64,000 nt of DNA, taken from Desulfatitalea alkaliphila (GTDB lineage: Bacteria > Desulfobacterota > Desulfobacteria > Desulfobacterales > Desulfosarcinaceae). The notes beneath the pieces were generated by a model. The model saw nothing but the letters and a program-made list of their open reading frames with translations, was not told where the DNA came from and did no database searches. Positions within the stretch are counted from its first letter, which is position 1; each line of letters starts with the position of its first letter. Below are positions 8,061-17,244 of the stretch, in pieces. The position numbers were made by a program, and so were the translations under genes. The stretch covers positions 101,332-165,331 of the forward strand of contig NZ_JALJRB010000009.1 in the NCBI RefSeq assembly GCF_022968795.1, written 5' to 3'.

Positions 8061-9425
8061 ATGTTTCCAACCATCATGATCGTGGATGATGAACCTTCCA
8101 TCGTGCAATCCTTGAAAGGCTTGTTGACCGACGAAGGGTTTGAGGTATTGACCGCCGCCAACGGCTACGAAGCGCTGCAACTGTTGGAGACCGAAGCGCC
8201 CGACATGGTGTTGCTGGACATCTGGATGCCCGGCATCGACGGCATCGAAACCCTCAAGGAGATCAAAAAGGGCAGTCCTCACACCCAGGTGGTGATGATC
8301 ACCGGCCACGGCACCATTGAAACCGCCGTGCAGGCCACAAAATTGGGCGCTTTCGATTTCATCGAAAAGCCATTGTCCATCGACAAGGTGATCGTGGCCA
8401 TCAACAACGCCCTCAATTTTCGCCGTTTGGAAGAAGAAAACCAATATTTGCGCCGAAAGACCATCGCCAAGCACGCCATTACGGGCAACAGCGGGCCGGT
8501 GCAGCAGCTGCGGGAAGCCATCCTGCGCGTGGCCCCCACCGAAAGCTGGGTGTTGATCAAGGGCGAAAACGGGACCGGTAAGGAGCTCGTGGCGCGGAAC
8601 ATCCACCACATGAGCCGGCGCGCCGGCCGCCCCTTTATCGACGTCAACTGTGCCGCCATTCCCGAAGAGCTGATCGAAAGCGAGCTGTTCGGGCATGAAA
8701 AAGGAGCCTTCACCGGCGCCTCCGGCAAGAAGGTGGGCAAGTTCCAGATGGCGGACAAGGGCTCGCTCTTTCTGGACGAAATCGGCGACATGAGCCTGAA
8801 AACCCAAGCCAAAATTTTGCGCGTGCTGCAAGAGAAACAGTTTCAGCGCGTGGGTGGCGGCCGCACCTTGTATGTGGATGTGCGGGTCATCGCCGCCACC
8901 AATAAAAACCTGGAAGAAGAGATCGAAAAGGGTACCTTTCGCGAAGATCTCTACTACCGCCTCAATGTGGTGCCCATCGAAGTACCCTCTTTGCGGAACC
9001 GGGCCGAAGACCTTGCCATGTTGGTGGATGTGTTTTTCGAGGAAGCGGCCCAGAAAAACCGCGCTCCCCAAAAAAGCATGGCACCCGATGCCGTGGCGCT
9101 GCTGCTAAATTACGGCTGGCCCGGCAATGTGCGGGAGCTCAAGAACCTGATCGAGCGGCTGGCGATCATGGTGAGCGATACGGTGATCACCGCCGACCAT
9201 CTGCCCAAACCGTACAACCCCAAAACGGCCGTTGCCGGCACCCAGGCCGTGGACACTTTTTTCAATCATCAAGAGCTCAAAGCGGCCAAGGAACATTTCG
9301 AACACCACTTCATTCAACGCAAATTGATGGAAAACGACTACAATATCACCCACACCGCCAAGGCCATCGGCGTGGAACGCAGTTATCTGCACCGGCGCAT
9401 CAAAAAACTGGCCAAAAACAAATAA
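8061..9425 (+). CDS. NtrX-like sigma54-dependent response regulator
   Basis: A 454-residue NtrC-class activator. The receiver domain has D9/D10 and phospho-acceptor D53 (VLLDIWMPG). The AAA+ domain carries GENGTGKE (Walker A), the sigma54 contact loop GAFTGA and LFLDEIGDM (Walker B). The C-terminal Fis-type helix-turn-helix is NITHTAKAIGVERSYLHRRIKK. All catalytic parts are intact, so it should activate sigma54 promoters when phosphorylated by the kinase at 5805. Start ATG has AAAGGA 9 nt upstream. The target genes cannot be told from the sequence. Confidence 0.93.
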   Translation: MFPTIMIVDDEPSIVQSLKGLLTDEGFEVLTAANGYEALQLLETEAPDMVLLDIWMPGIDGIETLKEIKKGSPHTQVVMITGHGTIETAVQATKLGAFDFIEKPLSIDKVIVAINNALNFRRLEEENQYLRRKTIAKHAITGNSGPVQQLREAILRVAPTESWVLIKGENGTGKELVARNIHHMSRRAGRPFIDVNCAAIPEELIESELFGHEKGAFTGASGKKVGKFQMADKGSLFLDEIGDMSLKTQAKILRVLQEKQFQRVGGGRTLYVDVRVIAATNKNLEEEIEKGTFREDLYYRLNVVPIEVPSLRNRAEDLAMLVDVFFEEAAQKNRAPQKSMAPDAVALLLNYGWPGNVRELKNLIERLAIMVSDTVITADHLPKPYNPKTAVAGTQAVDTFFNHQELKAAKEHFEHHFIQRKLMENDYNITHTAKAIGVERSYLHRRIKKLAKNK

Positions 9426-9438
9426 CAAGGGCGGCGCG

Positions 9439-9999
9439 GTGCGTATCATCGGCGGCACACTCAGGGGTCGCAAACTGGCGACGGTGCGCGGTTCGGCCAT
9501 CCGGCCCACCGCCGACCGGGTGCGCGAAGCGCTCTTCAACATTCTCGGCGTGCGCGCCGTGACGGCGAGCCATGTGCTGGATCTGTTCGCCGGCACCGGC
9601 GCCATGGGAATGGAAGCCCTCAGCCGCGGCGCCCGGCAAGCTGTTTTCGTTGATCGGTCAGCCGCGGCCATCGCCCTGCTGCGGCGCAACCTGGCCATTT
9701 GCCGGCTGGAAGCCTGCAGCCGCGTGATCCAATGGAACATCGCCCAAAACCTCAATCCGCTGCGGGCGTACCCCCGGACCTTCGATCTGGTGTTCATGGA
9801 CCCCCCCTATGGGCAGGGCCTGATCGCCCCCTGCCTGGAGCGCCTGGCCGCCTGCGGCGCGTTGGCGACGGGCGCCGTGATCGTGGTCGAACACTCGCCG
9901 GACGAGGCCCTCGGCGCACCGCCGCCGGGGTTGACCCGCATTGATTTTCGCCGCTACGGCCGGACGGCCGTCACCCTGTTTTTAGTGCATGAGCCCTGA
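9439..9999 (+). CDS. rsmD: 16S rRNA (guanine966-N2)-methyltransferase RsmD
   Basis: A 186-residue SAM-dependent methyltransferase with MRIIGGTLRGRKL at the N-terminus, the SAM site LDLFAGTGAMGMEALSRGA and the catalytic DPPYG motif (MDPPYGQG). It modifies G966 of 16S rRNA in the assembled 30S subunit. It starts with GTG 13 nt after the ntrX-like stop. rsmD-coaD is a common gene pair in bacteria and supports the call. The ribosome binding site is weak (AAGGGCGG). Confidence 0.93.
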   Translation: MRIIGGTLRGRKLATVRGSAIRPTADRVREALFNILGVRAVTASHVLDLFAGTGAMGMEALSRGARQAVFVDRSAAAIALLRRNLAICRLEACSRVIQWNIAQNLNPLRAYPRTFDLVFMDPPYGQGLIAPCLERLAACGALATGAVIVVEHSPDEALGAPPPGLTRIDFRRYGRTAVTLFLVHEP

Positions 10000-10174
10000 C
10001 AGGCCGGTTTCAAATTTTGGGTGGTAAGTTTTAAGTTGAAGGAATTCTATCGATTAGAGATGGTTGGGGGTGCGGTTGTTTCGTGGGCGGCACCGGCAAT
10101 TGGTTGCCATTGGCCGAAGGCCAAGCGGTTATTCACATAGGCGGCGCCAACGGTGGGCCGGTGTGGTGATGCCA

Positions 10175-10203
10175 TTGCAAGCAGCGGATCTATATGCTAG
10201 ATA
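10175..10203 (+). promoter_or_regulatory. Weak promoter candidate upstream of coaD
   Basis: TTGCAA (10175) and TAGATA (10198) are spaced by 17 nt, 70 nt before the coaD ATG, in the 273-nt gap after rsmD. Matches to consensus are partial (4/6 and 3/6). The rest of the gap holds nothing recognisable. Confidence 0.3.
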
Positions 10204-10272
10204 CACTGCGCCGAGACGCTGAACCCCAGTGGATCCCCATCGATCATCTTCAAAGCGAAACGGAAGGCGCCC

Positions 10273-10788
10273 ATGGAAAGAATTGCGGTATATCCCGGCT
10301 CGTTCGATCCCGTGACCAACGGCCATGTGGACATCGTGCAACGGGCAAGGAAGCTGTTCGATCGAATTATCGTGGCCATCTTGCACAACCCCGCCAAGAA
10401 GACCTTGTTCACCATTGAGGAGCGGTTGGACATGCTGCGCGAAAGCATGCACCATATTCCAGGGCTTTCCTTTGATGTGTTCAACGGCCTGCTGGTGGAA
10501 TATGTTCAGAACCAGGGTGCCCACGCGATTCTGCGGGGCATGCGGGCCGTTTCCGACTTCGAGTACGAGTTTCAGTTGGCGTTGATGAACCGCAAGCTCA
10601 ACCGCGATATCGAGACCGTCTTTCTGATGACCGGCATGCGTTGGTTTTTCACCAGCTCTTCGATTATCAAGGAGGCAGCCTTGTTCGGCGGCGATATCGC
10701 CGACATGGTGCCGCCTTTGGTCTATGAGCGCCTGGCGAACAAGTTCGAGGCCTTGGGCCAGGCCAGGGGCATGACGGAGCAGACTTAG
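10273..10788 (+). CDS. coaD: Phosphopantetheine adenylyltransferase
   Basis: A 171-residue nucleotidyltransferase that adenylates 4'-phosphopantetheine in coenzyme A synthesis. The N-terminal YPGSFDPVTNGHVDI holds the TxGH nucleotide motif, and WFFTSSSIIKE is the C-terminal ISSS-type motif. Length is slightly above the usual 160. The ATG at 10273 gives the standard MxRIAVYPGSFDP start. It is probably transcribed with rsmD or from its own weak promoter. Confidence 0.95.
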   Translation: MERIAVYPGSFDPVTNGHVDIVQRARKLFDRIIVAILHNPAKKTLFTIEERLDMLRESMHHIPGLSFDVFNGLLVEYVQNQGAHAILRGMRAVSDFEYEFQLALMNRKLNRDIETVFLMTGMRWFFTSSSIIKEAALFGGDIADMVPPLVYERLANKFEALGQARGMTEQT

Positions 10789-10858
10789 GGGTTGATAGGT
10801 TCTTTGCCGTAATCTTGGCGGGCCGGATGCGTTTGCACAAGGAGCCGGAAGGCTTATA

Positions 10859-11776
10859 ATGGATTTGTGGCAATTGAAGATCTTCTGCAAAGTGGTGGAG
10901 CTGCAAAGCTTTTCCAAAGCCGGTGAGGCGGTTCACCTTTCCCAGCCCACCATCAGCAGCCACATCAAGGATCTGGAAGTCCACTTCGGCACCCGGTTGA
11001 TCGATCGTTTGGCCCGGCAGGCCCAGCCCACCAAAGCCGGTGAACTGCTTTACGCCCATGCCTGCCGTTTGATGGCCCTGCGGGACGAAACCGAGTCGGC
11101 CATGGCGCAGTTTGTGGGCAAGGTCAGGGGCCGTTTGACCGTCGGCGGCAGCACCATTCCCGGAGCCTATGTGTTGCCACGGGTGATCGGGGATTTTGCG
11201 CGTTCCTATCCCGGGGTGCGGGTGGCGTTGCGGGTCGGCGACACGGCCGATGTGCTCGCAGGAATCGGTGACGGCCACATCGAACTGGGCATTGTGGGCG
11301 CGCACGCCGAAGAGAAACGATTCCAACAGGTGCCCATACTGGAAGACGAAATGTGCCTGGTGGTGCCGCCCCGGCATCGATGGACCGCGCATGATGCCGT
11401 CGCCATGCAAGCGTTGTCGGCCGAGCCGTTCATTCTCCGCGAAAGCGGATCGGGCACCCTGAAAGCGTTGGCCCGCATGCTGGAAGGCGAGGGGTATCGC
11501 CTGGCGGATTTGAATGTGGTGGCCGAGATGGGCAGCACGGAAGCGGTGCGCCAGGCCATTAAGAGCGGCGTCGGCGTATCGGTGTTGTCGGCCATGGCCG
11601 TGGCCGAAGATCTCGAAGCCGGTACGTTGAAACGGCTGACCGTCGGCAGCAAACCCTTCAAGCGCAACTTCTACCTGACCCGGCACCGGCAACGCACCAT
11701 GTCCCCGCTTTGCAAGGCATTTGCCGTGTTTGTGGGGGATCGCTGGAAGGTGGCGGCCGTCAAGAATTGGGTGTAA
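10859..11776 (+). CDS. LysR-family transcriptional regulator
   Basis: A 305-residue LTTR starting [18 protein letters not shown]. The winged helix ([22 protein letters not shown]) occupies residues 1-60, followed by a CysB-like effector domain from about 90 to 300. It resembles the group annotated as selenium-metabolism-associated LysR regulators, in which the N-terminus reads MDLxQLxxF, but the effector cannot be named from sequence. It is 70 nt after coaD and 95 nt before metK, all in the same direction. Regulation of the methionine or selenium-related neighbour genes is possible but unproven. The start ATG at 10859 follows the ribosome binding site AAGGAG and GGAAGG. Confidence 0.9.
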   Translation: MDLWQLKIFCKVVELQSFSKAGEAVHLSQPTISSHIKDLEVHFGTRLIDRLARQAQPTKAGELLYAHACRLMALRDETESAMAQFVGKVRGRLTVGGSTIPGAYVLPRVIGDFARSYPGVRVALRVGDTADVLAGIGDGHIELGIVGAHAEEKRFQQVPILEDEMCLVVPPRHRWTAHDAVAMQALSAEPFILRESGSGTLKALARMLEGEGYRLADLNVVAEMGSTEAVRQAIKSGVGVSVLSAMAVAEDLEAGTLKRLTVGSKPFKRNFYLTRHRQRTMSPLCKAFAVFVGDRWKVAAVKNWV

Positions 11777-11870
11777 GGGCCCTGGCGCCGCATCGGGAAC
11801 ATTGCCGGTGCGCGGGTTGGCGCTTTTCCGAAGGATGGAGCCATCTTTATCAAATAAAAGGAGACCGCAT

Positions 11871-13040
11871 ATGAGCAAGGAACGCTATTTCTTCACCTCG
11901 GAATCGGTGACCGAAGGCCATCCCGACAAGGTGGCGGACGCCATTTCCGATGCCGTTTTGGACGCCATCATGGCCCGGGACAAGCAGTGCCGGGTGGCAT
12001 GCGAAACCTTGGTCACCACCGGGCTGGCTTTCATCGCCGGCGAGATCACCACTTCCTGTTACGTGGATATGCCGGAGATCGTGCGCAACACCATTCGCGA
12101 AATCGGCTACAGCTCTTCCCAAATGGGCTTCGACTGGCAAACCTGCTCGGTGATCACCAGTATCGGGCATCAGTCCCCCGACATCGCCCAAGGGGTCAAT
12201 ACGGGCGACGGGCTATACAAGGAACAGGGCGCCGGGGACCAGGGATTGATGTTCGGTTATGCCACGGACGAAACGCCGGAATTGATGCCCATGCCCATCA
12301 TGTACGCCCACAAACTGACCCGGCGCCTGGCCCAAGTGCGCAAAAACGGCGCCCTCGATTTTCTGCGCCCCGATGGCAAGTCCCAGGTGACCATCGAATA
12401 TGAGAACGGTACCCCCCTGCGGGTCGACACGGTGGTGATCTCTTCCCAGCACAAACCGGATGTCACCTATGACGACCTGCGGGAGGCGATCATCGAGGAG
12501 GTGATCAAAAAGGTGATCCCACGGGAGATGATCGATGGGGACACCCGCTATTTCATCAACCCTACCGGTCGCTTCGTCGTGGGCGGCCCCATGGGTGATT
12601 GCGGCCTGACCGGCCGTAAAATCATCGTCGACACCTACGGCGGGCAGGGCAGCCACGGCGGCGGCTGTTTTTCCGGCAAGGACCCCTCCAAGGTGGACCG
12701 CAGCGCCAGTTACATGGGACGCTATGTCGCCAAGAATCTGGTGGCCGCGGGGTTGGCCAAGAAATGCGAAGTGCAGGTGGCCTACGCCATCGGCGTTGCC
12801 GAACCGGTTTCGGTGATGGTCGATTTCTTCGGCACGGGCAACATCCGGGAAAGTGAGGCCCGCCGTATCCTTCTGGAAACCTTCGACCTTCGGCCGGCGG
12901 CCATCATCGAACAGCTGGACCTGCTGCGCCCCATTTATCGCAAAACCGCCGCCTACGGCCATTTCGGCCGCAACGAGCCGGAATTTTCATGGGAGCGGAC
13001 CGATATGGCGGAAACCATCCGCGGCAAGGCCGGCTTGTAA
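11871..13040 (+). CDS. metK: S-adenosylmethionine synthetase
   Basis: A 389-residue enzyme making SAM from methionine and ATP. Visible motifs are the N-terminal GHPDKVAD, the Mg/K-binding region around [12 protein letters not shown], and the P-loop-like [16 protein letters not shown]. An open frame runs 50 codons upstream, but AAAGGAG lies 7 nt before ATG 11871 and the family starts [19 protein letters not shown] looked for a SAM riboswitch in the 95-nt leader and saw none. It is followed by ahcY, so the two form an activated-methyl-cycle unit. Confidence 0.97.
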   Translation: MSKERYFFTSESVTEGHPDKVADAISDAVLDAIMARDKQCRVACETLVTTGLAFIAGEITTSCYVDMPEIVRNTIREIGYSSSQMGFDWQTCSVITSIGHQSPDIAQGVNTGDGLYKEQGAGDQGLMFGYATDETPELMPMPIMYAHKLTRRLAQVRKNGALDFLRPDGKSQVTIEYENGTPLRVDTVVISSQHKPDVTYDDLREAIIEEVIKKVIPREMIDGDTRYFINPTGRFVVGGPMGDCGLTGRKIIVDTYGGQGSHGGGCFSGKDPSKVDRSASYMGRYVAKNLVAAGLAKKCEVQVAYAIGVAEPVSVMVDFFGTGNIRESEARRILLETFDLRPAAIIEQLDLLRPIYRKTAAYGHFGRNEPEFSWERTDMAETIRGKAGL

Positions 13041-13148
13041 CACCGCCGTTGTGCAAGGACGGCCTTCAAGGGAGCTGTCCGTGACAAGGGCACCAAGATG
13101 CATTATTTTTCTCAGTAAAGCTATTTCAACAAAGGAGGACAGCATTCC

Positions 13149-14600
13149 ATGCCGGTTGCAACAATCAAGAAACCGTCCCAATACCTCGAGGTCGATCCGG
13201 CCTTGCCCTACAAAGTCGCCGATATAGCGCTGGCGCCCCTGGGACACCAGGAGATGGCCCTTGCGGAAAACGAGATGCCCGGTTTGATGGCGGTGCGGGC
13301 CAAATACGGTCCCCAAAAGCCCCTCAAGGGGTTGAAAGTGATGGGCAGTTTGCACATGACCATCCAGACCGCCATGCTCATCGATACCTTGAAGCTGCTG
13401 GGTGCGGACATCCGCTGGGCGTCGTGCAACATCTTCAGCACCCAGGACCATGCGGCGGCCGCCATCGCCGAAAAGGGTTCGGCGGCGGTGTTCGCCTGGA
13501 AAGGGGAAACCCTGGCCGAATACTGGTGGTGCACCGAACAGGCCCTGATCTGGCCCGACGGCAGCGGCCCCGATCTGATCGTGGATGACGGCGGCGACGC
13601 CACCATGTACATCCACCAGGGCGTGGCGGTGGAAAAGGACCCCACCTTGTTCGATCAGACCTACGACAGCGAGGACATGCGACTGCTCATGGCGCGCCTC
13701 AAGGTGAGCTACGACCGCGATCCCGGATTCTGGACCCGCCTGGCTGCCAAGGTGCGCGGCGTGTCCGAAGAGACCACCACGGGGGTACACCGGCTTTACC
13801 AACTGCAAAAAAGCAACGAGCTGCTGTTTCCGGCCTTCAATGTCAACGATTCGGTCACCAAGTCCAAGTTCGACAATCTTTACGGCTGTCGGGAATCCCT
13901 GGCCGACGGGATCAAGCGGGCCACGGATGTCATGATGGCCGGTAAGGTGGTGGTGATCTGCGGTTACGGCGATGTCGGCAAAGGGTGCGCCCAATCCATG
14001 CGCGGTTACGGGGCGCGGGTGCTGATCACCGAAATCGATCCCATCTGTGCCTTGCAGGCGGCCATGGAGGGGTTTGAGGTGACCACCATGGAAGCCGCCG
14101 CGCCGGTGGGCGATATCTTCGTCAGCGCCACGGGATGCTGCGACGTGATTCGCGGAGAACACATGGAGATGATGAAAGACGAGGCCATCATCTGCAATAT
14201 CGGTCACTTCGACAGCGAGATCGAGATGCACTACCTGGAAAGCAGCGATGGCTGCCGCAGGGAACCCATCAAACCCCAGGTGGATCGTTGGCGCTTGCAA
14301 TCGGGCCGCTCCATCCTCGTGCTGGCCGAGGGGCGCCTGGTGAACCTGGGCTGCGCCACCGGACATCCCAGCTTTGTCATGAGCAACAGCTTCACCAACC
14401 AGTGCCTGGCCCAGATCGCCTTGGCCACCGAACCCCATGATAAAAAGGTTTACACCTTGCCCAAAACCCTGGACGAGGAGGTGGCGCGGCTGCACTTGGA
14501 ACGGTTGGGGGTCAAGCTGACCCGTTTGACGGACAAGCAGGCCGCCTATTTGGGCGTGCCCCTGCAAGGCCCCTTCAAACCGGACCACTATCGGTATTGA
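13149..14600 (+). CDS. ahcY: Adenosylhomocysteinase
   Basis: A 483-residue NAD-dependent S-adenosylhomocysteine hydrolase. The N-terminal substrate domain ([15 protein letters not shown]), the NAD site [10 protein letters not shown] near residue 265 and the conserved C-terminal PDHYRY are all present. It removes the methyltransferase by-product SAH and returns homocysteine. AAAGGAGGA precedes the ATG. The 108-nt spacer after metK does not match the SAH riboswitch consensus as far as I can read. A perfect palindrome 20 nt after the stop ends the unit. Confidence 0.97.
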   Translation: MPVATIKKPSQYLEVDPALPYKVADIALAPLGHQEMALAENEMPGLMAVRAKYGPQKPLKGLKVMGSLHMTIQTAMLIDTLKLLGADIRWASCNIFSTQDHAAAAIAEKGSAAVFAWKGETLAEYWWCTEQALIWPDGSGPDLIVDDGGDATMYIHQGVAVEKDPTLFDQTYDSEDMRLLMARLKVSYDRDPGFWTRLAAKVRGVSEETTTGVHRLYQLQKSNELLFPAFNVNDSVTKSKFDNLYGCRESLADGIKRATDVMMAGKVVVICGYGDVGKGCAQSMRGYGARVLITEIDPICALQAAMEGFEVTTMEAAAPVGDIFVSATGCCDVIRGEHMEMMKDEAIICNIGHFDSEIEMHYLESSDGCRREPIKPQVDRWRLQSGRSILVLAEGRLVNLGCATGHPSFVMSNSFTNQCLAQIALATEPHDKKVYTLPKTLDEEVARLHLERLGVKLTRLTDKQAAYLGVPLQGPFKPDHYRY

Positions 14601-14619
14601 TCTGTCAATCGGGGCTCCG

Positions 14620-14663
14620 AACAGCAAGGGCGGCATCCGTTAACGGATGCCGCCCTTGCTGTT
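14620..14663. terminator. Perfect 44-nt palindrome, bidirectional terminator
   Basis: The 22 nt from 14620 (AACAGCAAGGGCGG and on) are exactly repeated as their reverse complement up to 14663. As RNA this folds into a 20-bp stem with a TTAA loop on either strand. It lies between the convergent ahcY and receiver genes. There is no long T-tract; the very stable stem is the main evidence. Confidence 0.8.
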
Positions 14664-14677
14664 GCGTTTCGCGAGCC

Positions 14678-15130
14678 CTAAGCGTCGCTGCCCACCACGA
14701 AACGGTCCACCAGCTCGAAGAGGTCTTTCAGGGCGAAGGGCCTTGCCAGAAAGGCGTCGGCGCCTAGTTCCACGGCCGGTATTTCGTCGGCCGGGTTGGC
14801 CGACATGGCGACGAAGTAGGTGCGCGGCTGCTCCTTTTTCAGATAGCGCAGCAACTCAAAGCCGCTCTTGCCGGGCAGGTGGACCGCCGAGAGCACCATG
14901 TGCACCGGCTTGCCCGCTCCGAGGAAATCCTGCAGCCCGTCCGCGTTTTCGAAGACGAGAATGTCCCTGTTGACGCTGTACATCATAACATTGACGATGA
15001 ACTCCCGCGTCAAGGCTTCGTGATCGACAACGGCGATTTGAACATTGGGTATGATACGGCGCCTCACCCGGTTTGAGCTACAACGCGAAGGGGTTTTGGG
15101 ATCGATCAGCCGTTTGGCCCCCGCCACCAA
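14678..15130 (-). CDS. Degenerate receiver-domain protein (pseudo-response regulator)
   Basis: A stand-alone CheY-like domain of about 120 residues (NVQIAVVDHEALTREF to the C-terminus). The key positions are changed. The phospho-acceptor Asp position in MVLSAVHLPGKSGFELL is Ala (residue 82 from the TTG start), and the conserved KP is RP (R130). D36 and S110 are kept. Phosphorylation by the normal route is therefore unlikely; it may act as a constitutive or ligand-driven adaptor. The TTG at 15130 has AAAAAGG 8 nt upstream; GTG at 15067 is an alternative that removes 21 non-domain residues. There is no output domain and no kinase beside it. Confidence 0.7.
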   Translation of the reverse strand: MVAGAKRLIDPKTPSRCSSNRVRRRIIPNVQIAVVDHEALTREFIVNVMMYSVNRDILVFENADGLQDFLGAGKPVHMVLSAVHLPGKSGFELLRYLKKEQPRTYFVAMSANPADEIPAVELGADAFLARPFALKDLFELVDRFVVGSDA

Positions 15131-15181
15131 CGGCTGGGCCTTTTTATGCTGTTTCCCACCGGTCCGTCAAGGGCCTGTCGT

Positions 15182-16234
15182 TTAAAAGCGATAGGCCAAG
15201 CCGATCATCACCTCGTAAGCTTGGCGGGAAACTTCGTTGAGGCGCGTGGTATGGGTTGTGCCGTCTTTGAGGAAAAGGGTGTCGGTGCCGGCATCGGTGG
15301 ACCAACGTGTGAATCGCATCTGCAGCGATCCACGCAGATACCGGGTGAGATGCAGCAGCCATTCGGCCTGAACGGTGAACCCATGGCCGTCGGCCGACTG
15401 TTCGAAGCTGCGCGGTTGCCTGAATTCGTCTCGCAGGTTCCATGTGGCCTCGGCGGAAAAGTCGGTACGAAAGTGGTACATCAGCATTAGCGTCCATTCC
15501 ATGGGCGGCGGCCGATCACCTGTCGCCATCAGGGTGTAGTGCAGGTCGCAGCCCACCCAGGGCCCCCACCACAGGGCTTTGTAAGTGCTGTTCAATCCAT
15601 CGAAGTTGCTGCCGCCACCTGCAATGAGTTGCCTGCCGTTGGTGATGCGAAAATTTTGTTTGTGAACGGAGAAGCCGAGCAAAGGGGCGACGAGCAGTCG
15701 TTCTTGCACGAAGTGGAAAGGATACCCGAGACCGGCCACCACATCCCAGAGCTGATCGTCATTGGTGGCGCTGATGGAGCGTGAGTACACATTGGTCCGA
15801 ATCGGGCCCCGGTAGTCCGAATCCGTTACCATGCCGCTCTGGATGGCGGCATAGGCGAAATGGCCGCGACAATAGAGGTGGCGTCCGGCCCGGAGTCGGC
15901 CGCTGAGCTGGAGTTGATAACTGAAAACCTCGGTCCACTCCAGTTCGGAACGCACATTGACCGGTTCGCCGCCGTATGCACCGCTGATCGACCAGTCCAG
16001 GGAGTCGAAACGCAGACCGGCGGCCAAGCCGATGCTGCCCTGCAAATGGCCCAGAACGTTCTGCACATTGGTACGGGTTGCACCTGAGAGAACTTCCACC
16101 GATGTTTGGGCGGTACCGTCATCCCCTGCCTCAGCAAAAACGTCCGCTGCCGTTCCGTTGATGACCATGCCTGCCCAAACCGCCACTGCCAGCCAACCGC
16201 AAACGATCAACCGTCTCAACCAGATGGAACCCAT
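15182..16234 (-). CDS. Outer-membrane beta-barrel protein
   Basis: A 350-residue protein with a signal peptide (LIVCGWLAVAVWAGMVINGTAA). A body of alternating amphipathic strands follows, rich in aromatic residues (YQLQLSGRLRAGRHLYCRGHF, MEWTLMLMYHFRTDF), and it ends in Phe (MIGLAYRF), the classic outer-membrane beta-barrel C-terminal signature. The size suggests a 10-12 strand barrel. It resembles omptin-like or Protochlamydia-type outer-membrane porins in general pattern, but I see no clear omptin catalytic residues. The start ATG at 16234 is followed directly by a basic n-region. The role could be porin, adhesin or surface structural protein. Confidence 0.7.
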   Translation of the reverse strand: MGSIWLRRLIVCGWLAVAVWAGMVINGTAADVFAEAGDDGTAQTSVEVLSGATRTNVQNVLGHLQGSIGLAAGLRFDSLDWSISGAYGGEPVNVRSELEWTEVFSYQLQLSGRLRAGRHLYCRGHFAYAAIQSGMVTDSDYRGPIRTNVYSRSISATNDDQLWDVVAGLGYPFHFVQERLLVAPLLGFSVHKQNFRITNGRQLIAGGGSNFDGLNSTYKALWWGPWVGCDLHYTLMATGDRPPPMEWTLMLMYHFRTDFSAEATWNLRDEFRQPRSFEQSADGHGFTVQAEWLLHLTRYLRGSLQMRFTRWSTDAGTDTLFLKDGTTHTTRLNEVSRQAYEVMIGLAYRF

Positions 16235-16646
16235 TTGTCGTCTTCAGCCCTTGTTTCGCTATCGGTGCAAGATTGGTGTTTTTCGGTAAGCGCCCTTTGG
16301 TGGTGCGTCATCTTTCTCTGTACCCGCCTGCCATCATCCTCTCAGGATCCCCGCTCTTGTGACACATTCTAAACAAACAATCCAATTAATTTGAGTGGAC
16401 TCGGTCGACATCGCCGCAGGCGCGGCAAGGCGGGCTTGCATAATTTGCTTTGCCGCTTACTGTTTCGGGATAATCTGTTGGTGCAACGGCCCAAGGGGAA
16501 CGACAGGTTTCAACCGCATCTTGAGGGGTTGGCCTTAAATGCGTATAATCAAATACCATCGGCGGCGTTTTCACGCGCCGCGCCTTGCCCGGATAAGTGA
16601 AACGCCGTGGGTCATTGGGTGCAACCGAGACGAAGGGGCCCCCGCA
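16235..16646. other. 412-nt divergent intergenic region between the barrel protein and slp genes
   Basis: No credible protein frame. The only clear element is the slp promoter at 16521-16549. The side facing the barrel gene is AT-rich around 16365-16395, but I could not find a convincing -35/-10 pair there. Confidence 0.5.
16521..16549 (+). promoter_or_regulatory. Sigma70 promoter of the slp lipoprotein genes
   Basis: TTGAGG (16521-16526), a 17-nt spacer and a perfect TATAAT (16544-16549). Transcription would start near 16556, leaving a leader of about 90 nt before the slp ATG at 16647. Confidence 0.7.
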
Positions 16647-17177
16647 ATGAAGGCCTTGTTGAAAGTCATATGTCTGGTTTCATGGTTGATCTTGTCGGCC
16701 TGTTCCATCATGCCGGCAGATGTGGAGCAAACCGCACTGCCCCCCATGGATTTTCAGGAGCTGGTCCAAAACGCCCGCGCCCATCGGGGGCAGATGGTGA
16801 TTGTAGGCGGCTATGTGGTCCAGGTGGAGAACCATACCGATCACACCCGTATCACCGCCTTGGAAGTCCCCCTGGGTTTTCGACGGGAGCCCGTTGAGCG
16901 GGACCGCTCCCGGGGGCGTCTGATTTTGATTTACGATGGGTTCATCGACCCCGAGGTGTACACCGAGGGCCGCAAATTCACCGCCGCTGGATACTTGCTG
17001 GGCAGCTCCGCGGTCGATCCGGAACCCGAGCCTTTTCCCTATCTGCGGATTGCCGTGGAGACGCTGCATCTGTGGTCGGAACAGCAGCCGGTGCGGTACG
17101 AACCCTATTATCGTGATCCGTGGATGTATCCCTATGGGCATCCGTGGTGGTGGCGCCATCCCTATTGGTGGTGGTAG
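16647..17177 (+). CDS. Slp-family outer-membrane lipoprotein with aromatic tail
   Basis: A 176-residue lipoprotein. The lipobox LILSAC gives a lipidated Cys at about residue 18. The Slp domain follows (MDFQELVQNARAHRGQMVIVGGYVV ... GRLILIYDGFIDPEVYTEGR ... AGYLLGSS). Slp proteins are stress-induced outer-membrane lipoproteins in enterobacteria (starvation or acid), but their molecular role is unknown. The start is ATG 16647 with GAAGGGG upstream; longer readings give non-signal residues. The last 26 residues (from YEPYYRD) are almost all Pro, Tyr, Trp and His, ending in YWWW, a tail not usual for the family. A second Slp gene follows 67 nt downstream. Confidence 0.88.
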   Translation: MKALLKVICLVSWLILSACSIMPADVEQTALPPMDFQELVQNARAHRGQMVIVGGYVVQVENHTDHTRITALEVPLGFRREPVERDRSRGRLILIYDGFIDPEVYTEGRKFTAAGYLLGSSAVDPEPEPFPYLRIAVETLHLWSEQQPVRYEPYYRDPWMYPYGHPWWWRHPYWWW

Positions 17178-17244
17178 GGCCGGCATGCGGTTGCTTGCAT
17201 TACGGGTGTGTTCATGAAAGCCAACTGAGTGGAAAGGAAGATCC

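Noticed and set aside
5751..9071. Open frame of over 1100 codons on the minus strand opposite the NtrYX-like genes
   Set aside because: It is a mirror of the strong codon bias of the real plus-strand genes; translation is His/Gly-rich low-complexity without domains, while the plus strand gives complete kinase and regulator motifs.
11777..11870. SAM riboswitch upstream of metK
   Set aside because: The 94-nt leader contains no recognisable SAM-I/II/IV core or terminator; only a normal ribosome binding site.
13041..13148. SAH riboswitch upstream of ahcY
   Set aside because: The conserved core of SAH-binding RNAs is not present in the 108-nt spacer as far as can be read by eye; a covariance search would settle it.
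12987..14636. Open frame of 549 codons opposite ahcY
   Set aside because: Antisense shadow; ahcY on the plus strand is complete and highly conserved.
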